Assembly: GCF_000744815.1 (NCBI RefSeq)
Contig: NZ_JQMQ01000005.1
Location: 752,055-816,054, forward strand
DNA from: Phaeacidiphilus oryzae TH49
Lineage (GTDB): Bacteria > Actinomycetota > Actinomycetes > Streptomycetales > Streptomycetaceae
Direction: 5' to 3'
DNA: 64,000 nucleotides
Below, one piece after another: positions 39,205 through 47,199 of the stretch; positions within the stretch are counted from its first letter, which is position 1, and each line of letters starts with the position of its first letter. The notes below the pieces were generated by a model. The model worked only from the letters and a program-made list of their open reading frames with translations. It was not told the DNA's origin and made no database searches. Made by a program: the position numbers and the translations under genes.

Positions 39205-40269
39205 TCAGCTGCCGGTGGCCTGCTGCCAGGCGTCGACGTACTTCTGCAGGTCGGCGTCGACCTCGGTCCAGTCCGGGGTGAAGACCTCCACCCCGGTCAT
39301 GATCTGCTTGAGCCTGGCGGCGTTGGCGTCGTTCGGGCGGACGTCGGTGCGCGCCGGGAAGCCGCCCGCGATCGAGCCGGCCTCCTGCTGGACCTGGTCG
39401 CTGAGGAGGAAGTCGAGGAACTTCTCGGCGTTCGCCTTGTGCGGCGCGTTCCTCACCAACCCGGCCGCGTACGGGAGGGCGAAGGTGGAGGGCCTGCCGT
39501 CGGCGCCGGCCAAGAAGAAGATCCCCTGGTGCGGCATGGTCGCCATGTCCGCGTAGTTCATCTGCACGTCGCCGTTGGCGACCAGCAGCTCGCCCTTGTC
39601 CACCTTGGGCGCGAGCTGACCCGTGGACGACGACGGGCCGACGTTGTTCGCCTGCAGCCTGCCGAGGAAGTCGGTGGCCGGCTTGAGGCCGCCGAAGTCG
39701 TGGATCGCCTTGATCAGCACGGCGGTGCCGTCCCCCGCCACGCCCGGGGTGGAGTACTGGAGCTTGTTCCTGTACTTCGCCGAGAGGAGGTCCTGCCAGG
39801 TCTTCGGCGGCGCACTGAGCTGCTGCTTGTTGTAGATGAAGCAGAGGTAGTTGTCGATCACGGCGTTCCAGGTGCCGTCCGCGGCCTTGTCCGCGGTCGC
39901 CACCCGCTCCGCCCCGGCCGGGTGGTAGGCGGCGAGGAGGCCCCGCTGGTCGGCCTGCTGGATAAACGGCGGCAGGGTCACCACCACGTCCGCCTGGGTG
40001 TTGGATCTCTCGCGCAGCAGCCGCTGCACGACCTCGCCGGAGCCGCCCTCCACGTAGTTCACCCTGATCCCGGTCCGGGCGGTGAAGTCCTTGAACACCT
40101 TGTCGTAGAAGCCGGTGCCGTCATCGGACTTGAGGCCGTCGGCGCTGTAGACGGTGATCTCCTTGGCGTCGCTGCCGGCGGAGGCGGCGGCGCCCGCGCA
40201 GGCGGAGAGCGAGGTGGCGAGAGCGAGGGCTCCGGCGGCAGCGGCCACCGGCTTGAGGAAGCGGGACAC
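39205..40269 (-). CDS. phnS: Phosphonate-type (2-AEP) ABC importer substrate-binding lipoprotein
   Basis: A 354-residue periplasmic-type binding protein with signal peptide and lipobox LATSLSAC. The mature protein begins KEITVYSADGLKSDDGTGFYDKVFKDF, the class of iron/thiamine/2-aminoethylphosphonate binders; GYFPARTDVR- and PGVAGDGTAVLIKAIHDFG-like segments match the PhnS group. The assignment to phosphonate rather than iron rests on the operon: two permeases, an ATPase, a phosphonatase-like hydrolase and a phosphonate-operon FAD oxidoreductase. GTG 40269 follows AGGAG. It is the last gene of the operon. Confidence 0.85.
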   Translation of the reverse strand: MSRFLKPVAAAAGALALATSLSACAGAAASAGSDAKEITVYSADGLKSDDGTGFYDKVFKDFTARTGIRVNYVEGGSGEVVQRLLRERSNTQADVVVTLPPFIQQADQRGLLAAYHPAGAERVATADKAADGTWNAVIDNYLCFIYNKQQLSAPPKTWQDLLSAKYRNKLQYSTPGVAGDGTAVLIKAIHDFGGLKPATDFLGRLQANNVGPSSSTGQLAPKVDKGELLVANGDVQMNYADMATMPHQGIFFLAGADGRPSTFALPYAAGLVRNAPHKANAEKFLDFLLSDQVQQEAGSIAGGFPARTDVRPNDANAARLKQIMTGVEVFTPDWTEVDADLQKYVDAWQQATGS

Positions 40270-40310
40270 GGAAGTCTCCTGAGGGAGGGGAGGGAGGACG
40301 AGGGGACGGT

Positions 40311-41117
40311 TCAGCGGTAGGCGGCCCGGGTGCGCAGGCGCGCGGTGCCGAGGAGGACCACCAGGGTGCTGGCCATCAGGACCACGGCGAGCGCGGCGCC
40401 GGTGAAGAGGGCGCCCCGGTCGGTGGTGGCGAAGATGCGGACCGGCAGCGGCAGCCAGTCCGGCGGGTAGAGCATCATCGTGGCGCTGAGCTCCCCCATC
40501 GACAGGGCGAAGCACAGTCCGAGTGCCGCACTGAACGCGGGCAGCAGCAGTGGCAGGGTGATCCGCCACAGCACCCGCGCTGGGCGCGCGCCGAGCCCCG
40601 CGGCGGACTGCTCGAGCGCGGGGTCGAGGCGGACCAGTGCGGCCGAGACGGACTGGTAGCCGAAGGCGCTGACCAGCACGGTGTGGGCGAGGATGACGAT
40701 CGTGCCGGTGCCGTTGAGGAGCAGCGGCGGGCGGCTGAACGCGACCAGCAGGGACAGGCCGACGACCACCGAGGGCACCGCGACCGGCAGCATGAACAGC
40801 CCGTCCAGCAGCCGGCGGGCCCGCCGCCCCAGGCGCCGGCCGGCGAGCGCCGCCCACCCGCCGGCCAGGAGGGCGACGAGTCCGGCGACGGCGGCCGTGA
40901 CCAGGCTGGTGACCAGCGCGTCCACGGACTCGCCCGAGCCGAGGTCGGCATAGTGGGCGGTGGTGAACGCGGAGGGCAGCACCCCGCTCCAGCGTCCGGC
41001 GAAGGAGGCGGCCAGGACGACCGCGGAGGGGAGGACGAAGAGCGGCAGGGCGAGCACCGCGAAGAGGGCCCACAGAGCCCATCGGGCGGCCCGGCTACCC
41101 ACCAGCATGACCGGCAC
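40311..41117 (-). CDS. phnV: Phosphonate-type ABC importer permease (PhnV-like)
   Basis: A 268-residue permease with six hydrophobic segments (for example WALFAVLALPLFVLPSAVVL). The EAA loop lies in LEQSAAGLGARPARVLWRITLPLLLP. Its start overlaps the 3' end of the other permease by 23 bp, so translation is coupled. Membership of the phosphonate transporter is inferred from context and from its pairing with the PhnU-like permease. Confidence 0.85.
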   Translation of the reverse strand: MPVMLVGSRAARWALWALFAVLALPLFVLPSAVVLAASFAGRWSGVLPSAFTTAHYADLGSGESVDALVTSLVTAAVAGLVALLAGGWAALAGRRLGRRARRLLDGLFMLPVAVPSVVVGLSLLVAFSRPPLLLNGTGTIVILAHTVLVSAFGYQSVSAALVRLDPALEQSAAGLGARPARVLWRITLPLLLPAFSAALGLCFALSMGELSATMMLYPPDWLPLPVRIFATTDRGALFTGAALAVVLMASTLVVLLGTARLRTRAAYR

Positions 41118-42051
41118 CCCCGATGCCTCCGGCGCTCTTGGCGCTCTTGGCGCTCTTGGCGCCCTTGGCGGAGGCCGGGACGCAGGCCCGGTACACCCCG
41201 TAGAGGGCGACCGACAGCACCACGTTGACCACCGCGACCACGCAGGCCGCCGGGTAGTCGGACTCCAGGATGGCCCGGCTGTAGACCAGCATCGGCAGGG
41301 TGACCACGTCCTTCGCCCCGGTGAAGAGGACGATGCCGAACTCGTTGAGGCACATCACCAGCACCAGGCTGCCGCCGGCCGCCAGCGAGGGCAGCGCCTC
41401 GGGGAGGATCACCCGCCGGACGATCCGCCAGGGCCGGGCGCCGAGCGAGCAGGCCGCCTCGATCTGCGCGGTCTCCACCTGCGAGAAGGCGCCGAGCAGC
41501 GGGCGCATCACGAACGGCGTGAAGTAGGTGATCTCGGCGAGGAGCACCCCCCAGGGGGTGGTGAGGAAGTCGAACGGCGACTGCCGGCTGTGGGTCAGGT
41601 CCTGCCAGGCGCCGTTGGCCATCCCCGCCGTGCCGTAGACGAAGACCAGGGCCAGGGTGATCAGGAAGGACGGGAAGGCGACGAACACGTCGATGAACCG
41701 GCCGAACAGCCGCGCCCCGGGGAACGGCACGAAGGCGATCACCAGGGCGAGGAGGAAGCCCAGCAGCAGGCAGCCAGCGGTGGAGCCGAGGGCGATCTCC
41801 ACCGTGGTCACCAGCGCCCGGCGGAAGGCGGTCGAGCCCAGCGTCTGCCGCCAGGTGTCCAGCGAGGCGCCGCCGCCGTCCGAGGTCGGCGAGTCCGAGG
41901 TGAAGGACTGCTGGACGACCAGGGCCAGCGGGTAGAGGAAGGCCACCCCGAGGGCGGCGACCGGCGGCAGCGCCCACACCAGGGCGGGCACCGGGCGCGG
42001 TCGGCGCGGGAACGGGCGCGCCTCGGGGAGCGCCGGGGCGGAGGCGGTCAT
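41095..42051 (-). CDS. phnU: Phosphonate-type ABC importer permease (PhnU-like)
   Basis: A 318-residue permease with six hydrophobic segments and the EAA loop IEAACSLGARPWRIVRRVILPEALP. The sequence SFLITLALVFVYGTAGMANG and SPFDFLTTPWGVLLAEITYFTPF is typical of PhnU-type permeases. ATG 42051 overlaps the ATPase stop (ATGA). The C-terminal tail contains a run of AKSAKSAKSA encoded by 9-bp repeats (about 41133-41170), probably a harmless expansion in a cytoplasmic tail. Confidence 0.87.
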   Translation of the reverse strand: MTASAPALPEARPFPRRPRPVPALVWALPPVAALGVAFLYPLALVVQQSFTSDSPTSDGGGASLDTWRQTLGSTAFRRALVTTVEIALGSTAGCLLLGFLLALVIAFVPFPGARLFGRFIDVFVAFPSFLITLALVFVYGTAGMANGAWQDLTHSRQSPFDFLTTPWGVLLAEITYFTPFVMRPLLGAFSQVETAQIEAACSLGARPWRIVRRVILPEALPSLAAGGSLVLVMCLNEFGIVLFTGAKDVVTLPMLVYSRAILESDYPAACVVAVVNVVLSVALYGVYRACVPASAKGAKSAKSAKSAGGIGGAGHAGG

Positions 42052-43217
42052 GACGCCCCCTCGGCCGGCAGCAGCACCCCGTCCTCGGGGTCGAAGCCGA
42101 GGGCGAGCTCCTCCCCGGCGGCGGGCGGCACCCGCAGTCCGGACAGTTCGGCGGCGACCCGCGGGCCGGCGTCGAGGTCGACCTGGACGCGGTGGGTGGA
42201 GCCGAGCCACTGGACGTCGGAGACCCTGCCGCGGAGGAGGTTGGGGCCGCCCTCCGTGGCCGGGCGCAACTGGTGCGGGCGGACGCAGAGAAGGGCGGGG
42301 GACCCGGCCGGGAAGCCGTCCTGCGCGGTGATCCGCAGCTCGACGGCGCCGGTCCTGTGCGTCGCGGCCCCGAGGACCACTCGGTCGGGCTCCTGACCGG
42401 CCGTCACCGGCAACAGGTTGGCGCGGCCGACGAAGGAGGCGGTGAAGGCGTCGGCGGGCCGGCGGTAGAGCCGCTCGGGGGTGCCGCAGTCGACCAGCCT
42501 GGCGTCCCGCAGCACCGCGATCCGGTCGGCCAGGGTCAGCGCCTCGATCTGGTCGTGGGTCACATAGAGGATGCTGACCTCCGGCAACTCCCGGTGCAGC
42601 CGGGCCAGTTCGGCGAGCATCCCGGCCCGCAGTCCGGCGTCCAGGGCGGAGAGCGGCTCGTCGAGGAGGAGCACCTCGGGGCGGATCGCCAGTGCCCGGG
42701 CGAGGGCGACGCGCTGTTGCTGGCCGCCGGAGAGCTCGCGCGGGTAGCGCCGGGCGTAGCCGGCCATCCCGGTCATCTCCAGCGCCTCGGCCACCCGGCC
42801 CGGGACCTGGGCGCGCGGCGTCCGGTGCGCCTTCAGACCGAAGGCGACGTTCTGCTCGACCCGCAGGTGCGGGAAGAGGGCGTACTGCTGGACCACCATG
42901 CCGATTCCCCGGCGGTGCGGCGGCAGTCCGGTGACGTCCCGTCCGCCGATGCCGACGCGGCCGCGCACGGGAGCGGTGAAGCCGGCGACCGTGCGCAGGG
43001 CGGTGGTCTTGCCGGAGCCGCTCGGTCCGAGAAGGGCGACGACCTCTCCGGCGGCGACGTCGAGGGTGAATCCGTTCAGGACCACCTGGTCCCGGTAGGC
43101 GACGGTGACGTCCTCGAAGCTGATCCCCGGGCGGCGGGCGGCCGGCGCGGGCCCCGCGTCCGGCGCGGCTCCCGCGTCCGGCGCGGCGACGGCCGCCGTG
43201 GTTGCGGAGCCGTTCAT
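42048..43217 (-). CDS. phnT: Phosphonate-type ABC importer ATPase (PhnT-like)
   Basis: A 389-residue ATPase. Walker A is GPSGSGKT, the Q-loop is VVQQYALFPHL, the signature is LSGGQQQRVALARAL, Walker B is LLLDEPLSALD, and the H-loop is VTHDQ. A C-terminal TOBE domain follows (NLLRGRVSDVQWLGSTHRVQ). A Pro/Ala-rich leader of about 30 residues precedes the domain. ATG 43217 overlaps the upstream hydrolase stop by four bases. It powers import through the two permeases downstream. Confidence 0.92.
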   Translation of the reverse strand: MNGSATTAAVAAPDAGAAPDAGPAPAARRPGISFEDVTVAYRDQVVLNGFTLDVAAGEVVALLGPSGSGKTTALRTVAGFTAPVRGRVGIGGRDVTGLPPHRRGIGMVVQQYALFPHLRVEQNVAFGLKAHRTPRAQVPGRVAEALEMTGMAGYARRYPRELSGGQQQRVALARALAIRPEVLLLDEPLSALDAGLRAGMLAELARLHRELPEVSILYVTHDQIEALTLADRIAVLRDARLVDCGTPERLYRRPADAFTASFVGRANLLPVTAGQEPDRVVLGAATHRTGAVELRITAQDGFPAGSPALLCVRPHQLRPATEGGPNLLRGRVSDVQWLGSTHRVQVDLDAGPRVAAELSGLRVPPAAGEELALGFDPEDGVLLPAEGAS

Positions 43218-43936
43218 CGGGGGCGGCCCCCTTCGGCCGTCAGCGCGGGGAGTTCGGCGACCGACGCCAGCACGTGGGTGGCGCCGGCCGCACGGAGCCG
43301 GTCCTCGCCGTGGGCGCCGGTGAGGACGCCGGCGACCACCGAGGCCCCGGCCCGGCGGCCGCTGAGGACGTCGTAGGCGGTGTCGCCGACCACGGCCATC
43401 TCCCGGACGTCGTCCGTCCCGGTGCGCAGCAGGGCGGTCAGCGCCAGGTCGGGGTAGGGGCGGCCGCGGCCGGCCTCGGCCGGGCAGAGGGTGAGGTCCG
43501 CGAGGTCCCGCCAGCCGAGGGCGTCCAGGATGCGGTCCTGGGTGGTCCGGGAGAAACCGGTGGTGAGCACCGTCCGCACGCCCGCCTCGCGGAGGGCGGT
43601 CACCGCCTCCGCGGCGCCCGGGACGGGTTTGCACAGCCCCTGCGCGATCAGGTCGTGGTAGGCCGATTCGAAGGCCCGGTTGGCCTCCTGGGCACGCTCC
43701 TCGTCCCCGAAGAGGTGCCGGAAGACGGAGATCTTGCTCTCTCCCATGGTGGCGCGGACGTGGTCGAGCATCCGGGCCTGCTCGGGGCCGCCGTCCGGGA
43801 CGCCGAGCCGGGCGGCGGCCCGGAAGGCCTCCTCGACCAGGCCGCCGTCGGCGACGGTGGTCCCGGCCATGTCCAGGACGACCAGGCGGATGGCGGGCGC
43901 GGGGCCGCTGTCCGCCGGCTGACTGCCGTTCCTCAT
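43214..43936 (-). CDS. Phosphonatase-like HAD hydrolase (TIGR03351-type)
   Basis: A 240-residue HAD-superfamily hydrolase. Motif I is LVVLDMAGTTVADGG, the DMAGTT form characteristic of phosphonoacetaldehyde hydrolase relatives found in phosphonate operons; motif II is VLTTGFSRTTQD and motif III/IV lies in GRGRPYPDLAL and VVGDTAYDVLSGRRAGA. True PhnX uses a Lys in its cap to form a Schiff base; which cap Lys would serve here is not clear (candidates in ATMGESKISVFRHLF), so activity on phosphonoacetaldehyde is likely but unproven. ATG 43936 follows AGGAG. Confidence 0.88.
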   Translation of the reverse strand: MRNGSQPADSGPAPAIRLVVLDMAGTTVADGGLVEEAFRAAARLGVPDGGPEQARMLDHVRATMGESKISVFRHLFGDEERAQEANRAFESAYHDLIAQGLCKPVPGAAEAVTALREAGVRTVLTTGFSRTTQDRILDALGWRDLADLTLCPAEAGRGRPYPDLALTALLRTGTDDVREMAVVGDTAYDVLSGRRAGASVVAGVLTGAHGEDRLRAAGATHVLASVAELPALTAEGGRPR

Positions 43937-43968
43937 GCTTTCTCCTGTGTCGGGCTGCGGGTTGCGGG

Positions 43969-45090
43969 TCACAGGCCGAGTTGGTCGGCGGTGGTCTCGG
44001 CGATCGCCGGGGAGCAGGTCATTCCGCGGCCGCCGGGGCCGGTGACCAGCCACACGCCGTCGGCGACCCGCCGTCGGAGCACCACCTCCCCCGGGTCGAG
44101 GCACTGCGCGTACACACCCGCCCAGCGCCTCCTGATCGGCGGCAGCGGCCGGCCGAGGAGGCTCTCCACCACCTCGGTGAGGTACGCGTAGGGCTCCTCG
44201 ACGACGTCGAAGGCGAACGGGGTCTCGTACTCGTGGGTGTCGCCGATGGTCAGCCCGCCGTCCTCGCGCTGGACCGCGAGCAGCTGCATCCGGTGCTCGC
44301 CGGCCACCGGGTGCTGGGGCTGGCCGGCGTTCAGCGCGTCCAGTCCCGGGCCGGCGAAGCCCGGGTAGTAGCGGAGGCTGTCGCCGTCGGCGATCGCGGT
44401 GGTGAGCTCCTCGCCGAGCGGGGCTGTCTGCATCATCTGCAGCCGGACCCGGCGCAGCGGCAGCGTCGCGTCGAGTTCGCGGACCAGGCCGCCGAGGGTG
44501 GCGCCGGTGCAGAGCAGCACGGCGTCCCCGCGGTGGGTGTCGCCGTGGTCGTCGCGGACGGCGGCGGGGCCGACCACCTCGCGGGCCTCGCGGCCGGGCA
44601 GGAAGCTGTACCTGCCGGTGGCCAGCAGCCTGGTGCGCAGCGCTCGTTGGGCTTTGCGGGGTTCCACGGCGGCGTCCCGCTCGCACCACAGGGCGCCGAG
44701 GAATCCGCCGCGCAGGGCGGGGTTGACGGCGAGGGCCTCGGCGCGGTCGAGGAGCTTGAAGCCTCGGGCGGCCGCGTCCGGGCGGGCGGCGGCCTCGGCG
44801 GCGACCGCCCGCTCGGCCTCCGTGCGCAGCACGGTGAGCGAGCCACTGGGGCGGAAGCCGAGACCGGGGACCTCGGCGCCGATCCGCTCCCACAGCTCGC
44901 GGGCCCGCAGGGCGGTGTCCAGCTCTGGTCCGGCGGCGCGGCCGCTGACCCAGACCAGGCCGAAGTTGCGCACCGACGCGCCGCGCGCCTCCTCCTCCCG
45001 CTCCAGGTGGACCACCTCGTGGCCGCGTTCGACGGCGTGCCAGGCGTGCATGGTGCCCAGGGCCCCGGCTCCTACGACGATCACTCTCAT
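43969..45090 (-). CDS. FAD-dependent oxidoreductase of phosphonate operons (TIGR03364/HpnW-like)
   Basis: A 373-residue DAO-fold flavoenzyme. The FAD-binding motif is VIVVGAGALGTMHAWHAVERGHEVVHLERE, followed by RGASVRNFGLVWVSGR, and the C-terminal VWLVTGPGGRGMTCSPAIAE. This sequence form is the FAD oxidoreductase family repeatedly found beside AEP transporters; members are reported to oxidise AEP-like amino-phosphonates. With the HAD hydrolase it could convert an aminoethylphosphonate to phosphonoacetaldehyde and then to acetaldehyde and phosphate. ATG 45090 follows GGAGAG. It is the first gene of the leftward operon. Confidence 0.9.
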   Translation of the reverse strand: MRVIVVGAGALGTMHAWHAVERGHEVVHLEREEEARGASVRNFGLVWVSGRAAGPELDTALRARELWERIGAEVPGLGFRPSGSLTVLRTEAERAVAAEAAARPDAAARGFKLLDRAEALAVNPALRGGFLGALWCERDAAVEPRKAQRALRTRLLATGRYSFLPGREAREVVGPAAVRDDHGDTHRGDAVLLCTGATLGGLVRELDATLPLRRVRLQMMQTAPLGEELTTAIADGDSLRYYPGFAGPGLDALNAGQPQHPVAGEHRMQLLAVQREDGGLTIGDTHEYETPFAFDVVEEPYAYLTEVVESLLGRPLPPIRRRWAGVYAQCLDPGEVVLRRRVADGVWLVTGPGGRGMTCSPAIAETTADQLGL

Positions 45091-45166
45091 GGCCGCCACT
45101 CTCCGGCGGCCGGTTGCCGGGCGGCCGATCCGCGGAGGAACGCGCGGTGAACAGGCGAGGAAACAT

Positions 45167-45176
45167 GGACTAGACC
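45167..45176. promoter_or_regulatory. GntR/HutC-type operator core upstream of the phosphonate operon
   Basis: GGACTAGACC is a near-perfect GG-N-CTAG-N-CC dyad like the GTCTAGAC cores bound by HutC-subfamily GntR regulators, and lies about 77 bp upstream of the FAD oxidoreductase start. The rest of this 262-bp gap (45091-45352) contains GC-rich GGGCGAC/GGGCGTC simple repeats at about 45245-45330. Confidence 0.55.
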
Positions 45177-45352
45177 CGTTACCTTTCCGTGATCCTGTCT
45201 CTTCGGTTCGTCGGCTCGTCCGACCGTCAGATCATCCGGTGGTCCCGTCGGGCGACGGGCGACGGGCGACGGGCGACGGGCGTCGGGCGTGGGCGTCGGG
45301 CGTCGGGCGTCCGCCGTCGGCCGTCCGCCTGTGACGGGGCGTCAGCCCTTCC

Positions 45353-46147
45353 TCAGCCGCCGGGGCGCAGTTCGGTGGTGAAGCTGAAGCGGTCGCCGCG
45401 GTAGAGCAGCCGGACCCGCTCCAGCGGGCGGCCGTCCCGGTCCCGGCTGGAGCGGTTCAGCAGCAGCATCGGCAGTCCCGGCGGGGTGCCGATGAGGAGC
45501 GCCTCACGCGGGGTGGCCAGGACGGTCTCGATCCGCTCGGTCGCCCCGCCGAAGTCGATGCCGAGCCGCTCGCGGAGGTGGGCGTAGAAGGAGGAGTCGG
45601 GGTCGAAGTCCTGGTCGAGCCGGGGTGCACGGGCGACCGGGAGATAGGTGCTCTCCAGGCCGATCCGCTCGTCGTCGGCGGTGAGCACCCGCTCCAGATG
45701 CCAGACCGGCTCACCGCTCGGCACCTCCAGGGCGGCGGCGAGGGCGGCGTCCGCCGGGAACCGCTCCAGCGCGACCAGCCGCCTTCCGGGCACCCGCCCC
45801 TGGCGGCGCACCCCCTCGGTGTAACTGACCAGCGAGAGCGGCTGTTCGAGCTTGGGTCCGGCGACGACGGTCCGCCGGCCCCGGCGCTGGAGCCGCCCCT
45901 CCAGCACCAGCTCGCGCAGGGCGAGCCGGAGGGTCTCCCGGGCCACCCCGTAGCGGGCGGCCAGATCGCGCTCGGCGGGCAGCGAGCCGCCCTCCCCCAG
46001 CTCGTCGACCAGGTCGAGCAGCCGCCCCTTGACCGCGTAGTACTTGGGCAGTCTGCCGTGCTCGGGAATGCCCGAGCGCACCGGGCCGCGCACCGCCTCC
46101 GACGGCGGGGAGGCGGTCCGACGCGATGATCCGGTGCCGTTGTCCAC
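45353..46147 (-). CDS. GntR/UTRA (HutC-subfamily) transcriptional regulator
   Basis: A regulator of about 264 residues. The winged helix is GRLPKYYAVKGRLLDLVDEL, SLPAERDLAARYGVARETLRLALRELVLEGRLQRRGRRTVV, followed by a UTRA ligand domain (SLVSYTEGVRRQG, VWHLERVLTADDERIGLESTYLP, LERVRLLYRGDRFSFTTEL). GntR/UTRA proteins (PhnR type) commonly control AEP gene clusters with the phosphonate as effector. The start is uncertain: GTG 46147 is used, GTG 46156 is also in frame. It lies between the phosphonate operon and the divergent HD-domain gene. Confidence 0.87.
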   Translation of the reverse strand: MDNGTGSSRRTASPPSEAVRGPVRSGIPEHGRLPKYYAVKGRLLDLVDELGEGGSLPAERDLAARYGVARETLRLALRELVLEGRLQRRGRRTVVAGPKLEQPLSLVSYTEGVRRQGRVPGRRLVALERFPADAALAAALEVPSGEPVWHLERVLTADDERIGLESTYLPVARAPRLDQDFDPDSSFYAHLRERLGIDFGGATERIETVLATPREALLIGTPPGLPMLLLNRSSRDRDGRPLERVRLLYRGDRFSFTTELRPGG

Positions 46148-46334
46148 CCGGCCCACGGTAGCCGCCCCCGGCCGGTGCTCCGGCACCCCGGACGGCCCAG
46201 GCCAGGGCGGTCCACCCGCAGTCCACCCGGCGTTCATCCCGGGGCGCTGGACTCCCCGCATCCCACCGCCGATGACCTCCGACGCTCACGACCACCGCTG
46301 TCCCCCTTTCCCTCCCGATGGGAGCCTCTCCGAC

Positions 46335-46934
46335 GTGTACCCCGACGACCCTGAACCCCTCTGCGACATCGAGCAGTTGATGGACCTCCTGGACGCCTGC
46401 CGCGGCGCCTGGGACACTCCTGACCGCTCGGGCGACCCCGTGGACCTCCACGACCACGGGCTGCAGACGGCGAACCTCCTGCTGCTCCGCCATCCCCACG
46501 ACGTGGCACTGCAGGTCGCCGGCCTGGTGCACGACCTCGGCCACCTGCTGCGGCCCGGGGACGACGCCGGCCACGCCCAGCACGCCGCCACCGCCGTCCG
46601 GCCCCTCCTCGGCGAGCGGGTGGCCCGCCTGGTGGAGCTGCACGTGCCGGCGAAGCGCTACCTTGCCGCGGTACGCCCTCGGCGCGCGCTCTCCCGGCAG
46701 AGCGCGTTCACCCTCCTCGCCCAGGGCGGGCCGATGTCCGAGGCCGAGCGCGCGGACTTCCGCGCCGACCCGCTGGCGGCCGCCGCGCTCGCGCTCCGCC
46801 GCGCGGACGACGCCGCCAAGGTGGTCGGCCTGGACTGCGGTTCGCTGGCTGCCTGGCGGCCCCGGATCACCGCTGTCGCCGCGATGGCCGCGGCTGGCGC
46901 CACCGCCACGGCCGAACCCCCACCCCGAGTGTGA
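46335..46934 (+). CDS. PhnZ-like HD-domain phosphonate oxygenase
   Basis: A 199-residue HD-domain protein (ATG 46272, without a ribosome binding site, would add 21 residues). Metal ligands are visible in VDLHDHGLQTANLL, VAGLVHDLGHLL, the His of DDAGHAQHA and VELHVPAKRYLAAV. This is the layout of the HD proteins of phosphonate-degradation operons; PhnZ uses a mixed-valence diiron site to cleave 1-hydroxy-2-aminoethylphosphonate to glycine and phosphate. PhnZ normally works with the hydroxylase PhnY, which is not seen here. GTG 46335 has GGGAG ten bases upstream. Divergent from the GntR gene. Confidence 0.8.
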   Translation: MYPDDPEPLCDIEQLMDLLDACRGAWDTPDRSGDPVDLHDHGLQTANLLLLRHPHDVALQVAGLVHDLGHLLRPGDDAGHAQHAATAVRPLLGERVARLVELHVPAKRYLAAVRPRRALSRQSAFTLLAQGGPMSEAERADFRADPLAAAALALRRADDAAKVVGLDCGSLAAWRPRITAVAAMAAAGATATAEPPPRV

Positions 46935-47199
46935 CAGCGGACGGCGACGGGCGGTCCCGCCACCGGAGCGGCTTGTGGATATCCGGGACGGGTCAGCATC
47001 GCCGTCCGTCCCGCGAGTGAATTCGTGTGGGTACGAAGGGAATCGACGGAAACCGGTGATGGAATGCCGGGCATGGCTGTCGACGAGGTAACGGACGAGG
47101 ACACCGAGGGCGTGGGGCCGCCGGGCGGCGCGGGCCCCCGGGTGACGCGGGTCCGGCAGGCGGCGCGGGCCCCCGGGCGACGCGGGCCCGCCGCCCGGT

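Noticed and set aside
39205-43217. Iron(III) ABC importer
   Set aside because: The transporter type is shared, but the co-operonic phosphonatase-like hydrolase, FAD oxidoreductase and GntR regulator fit phosphonate uptake better.
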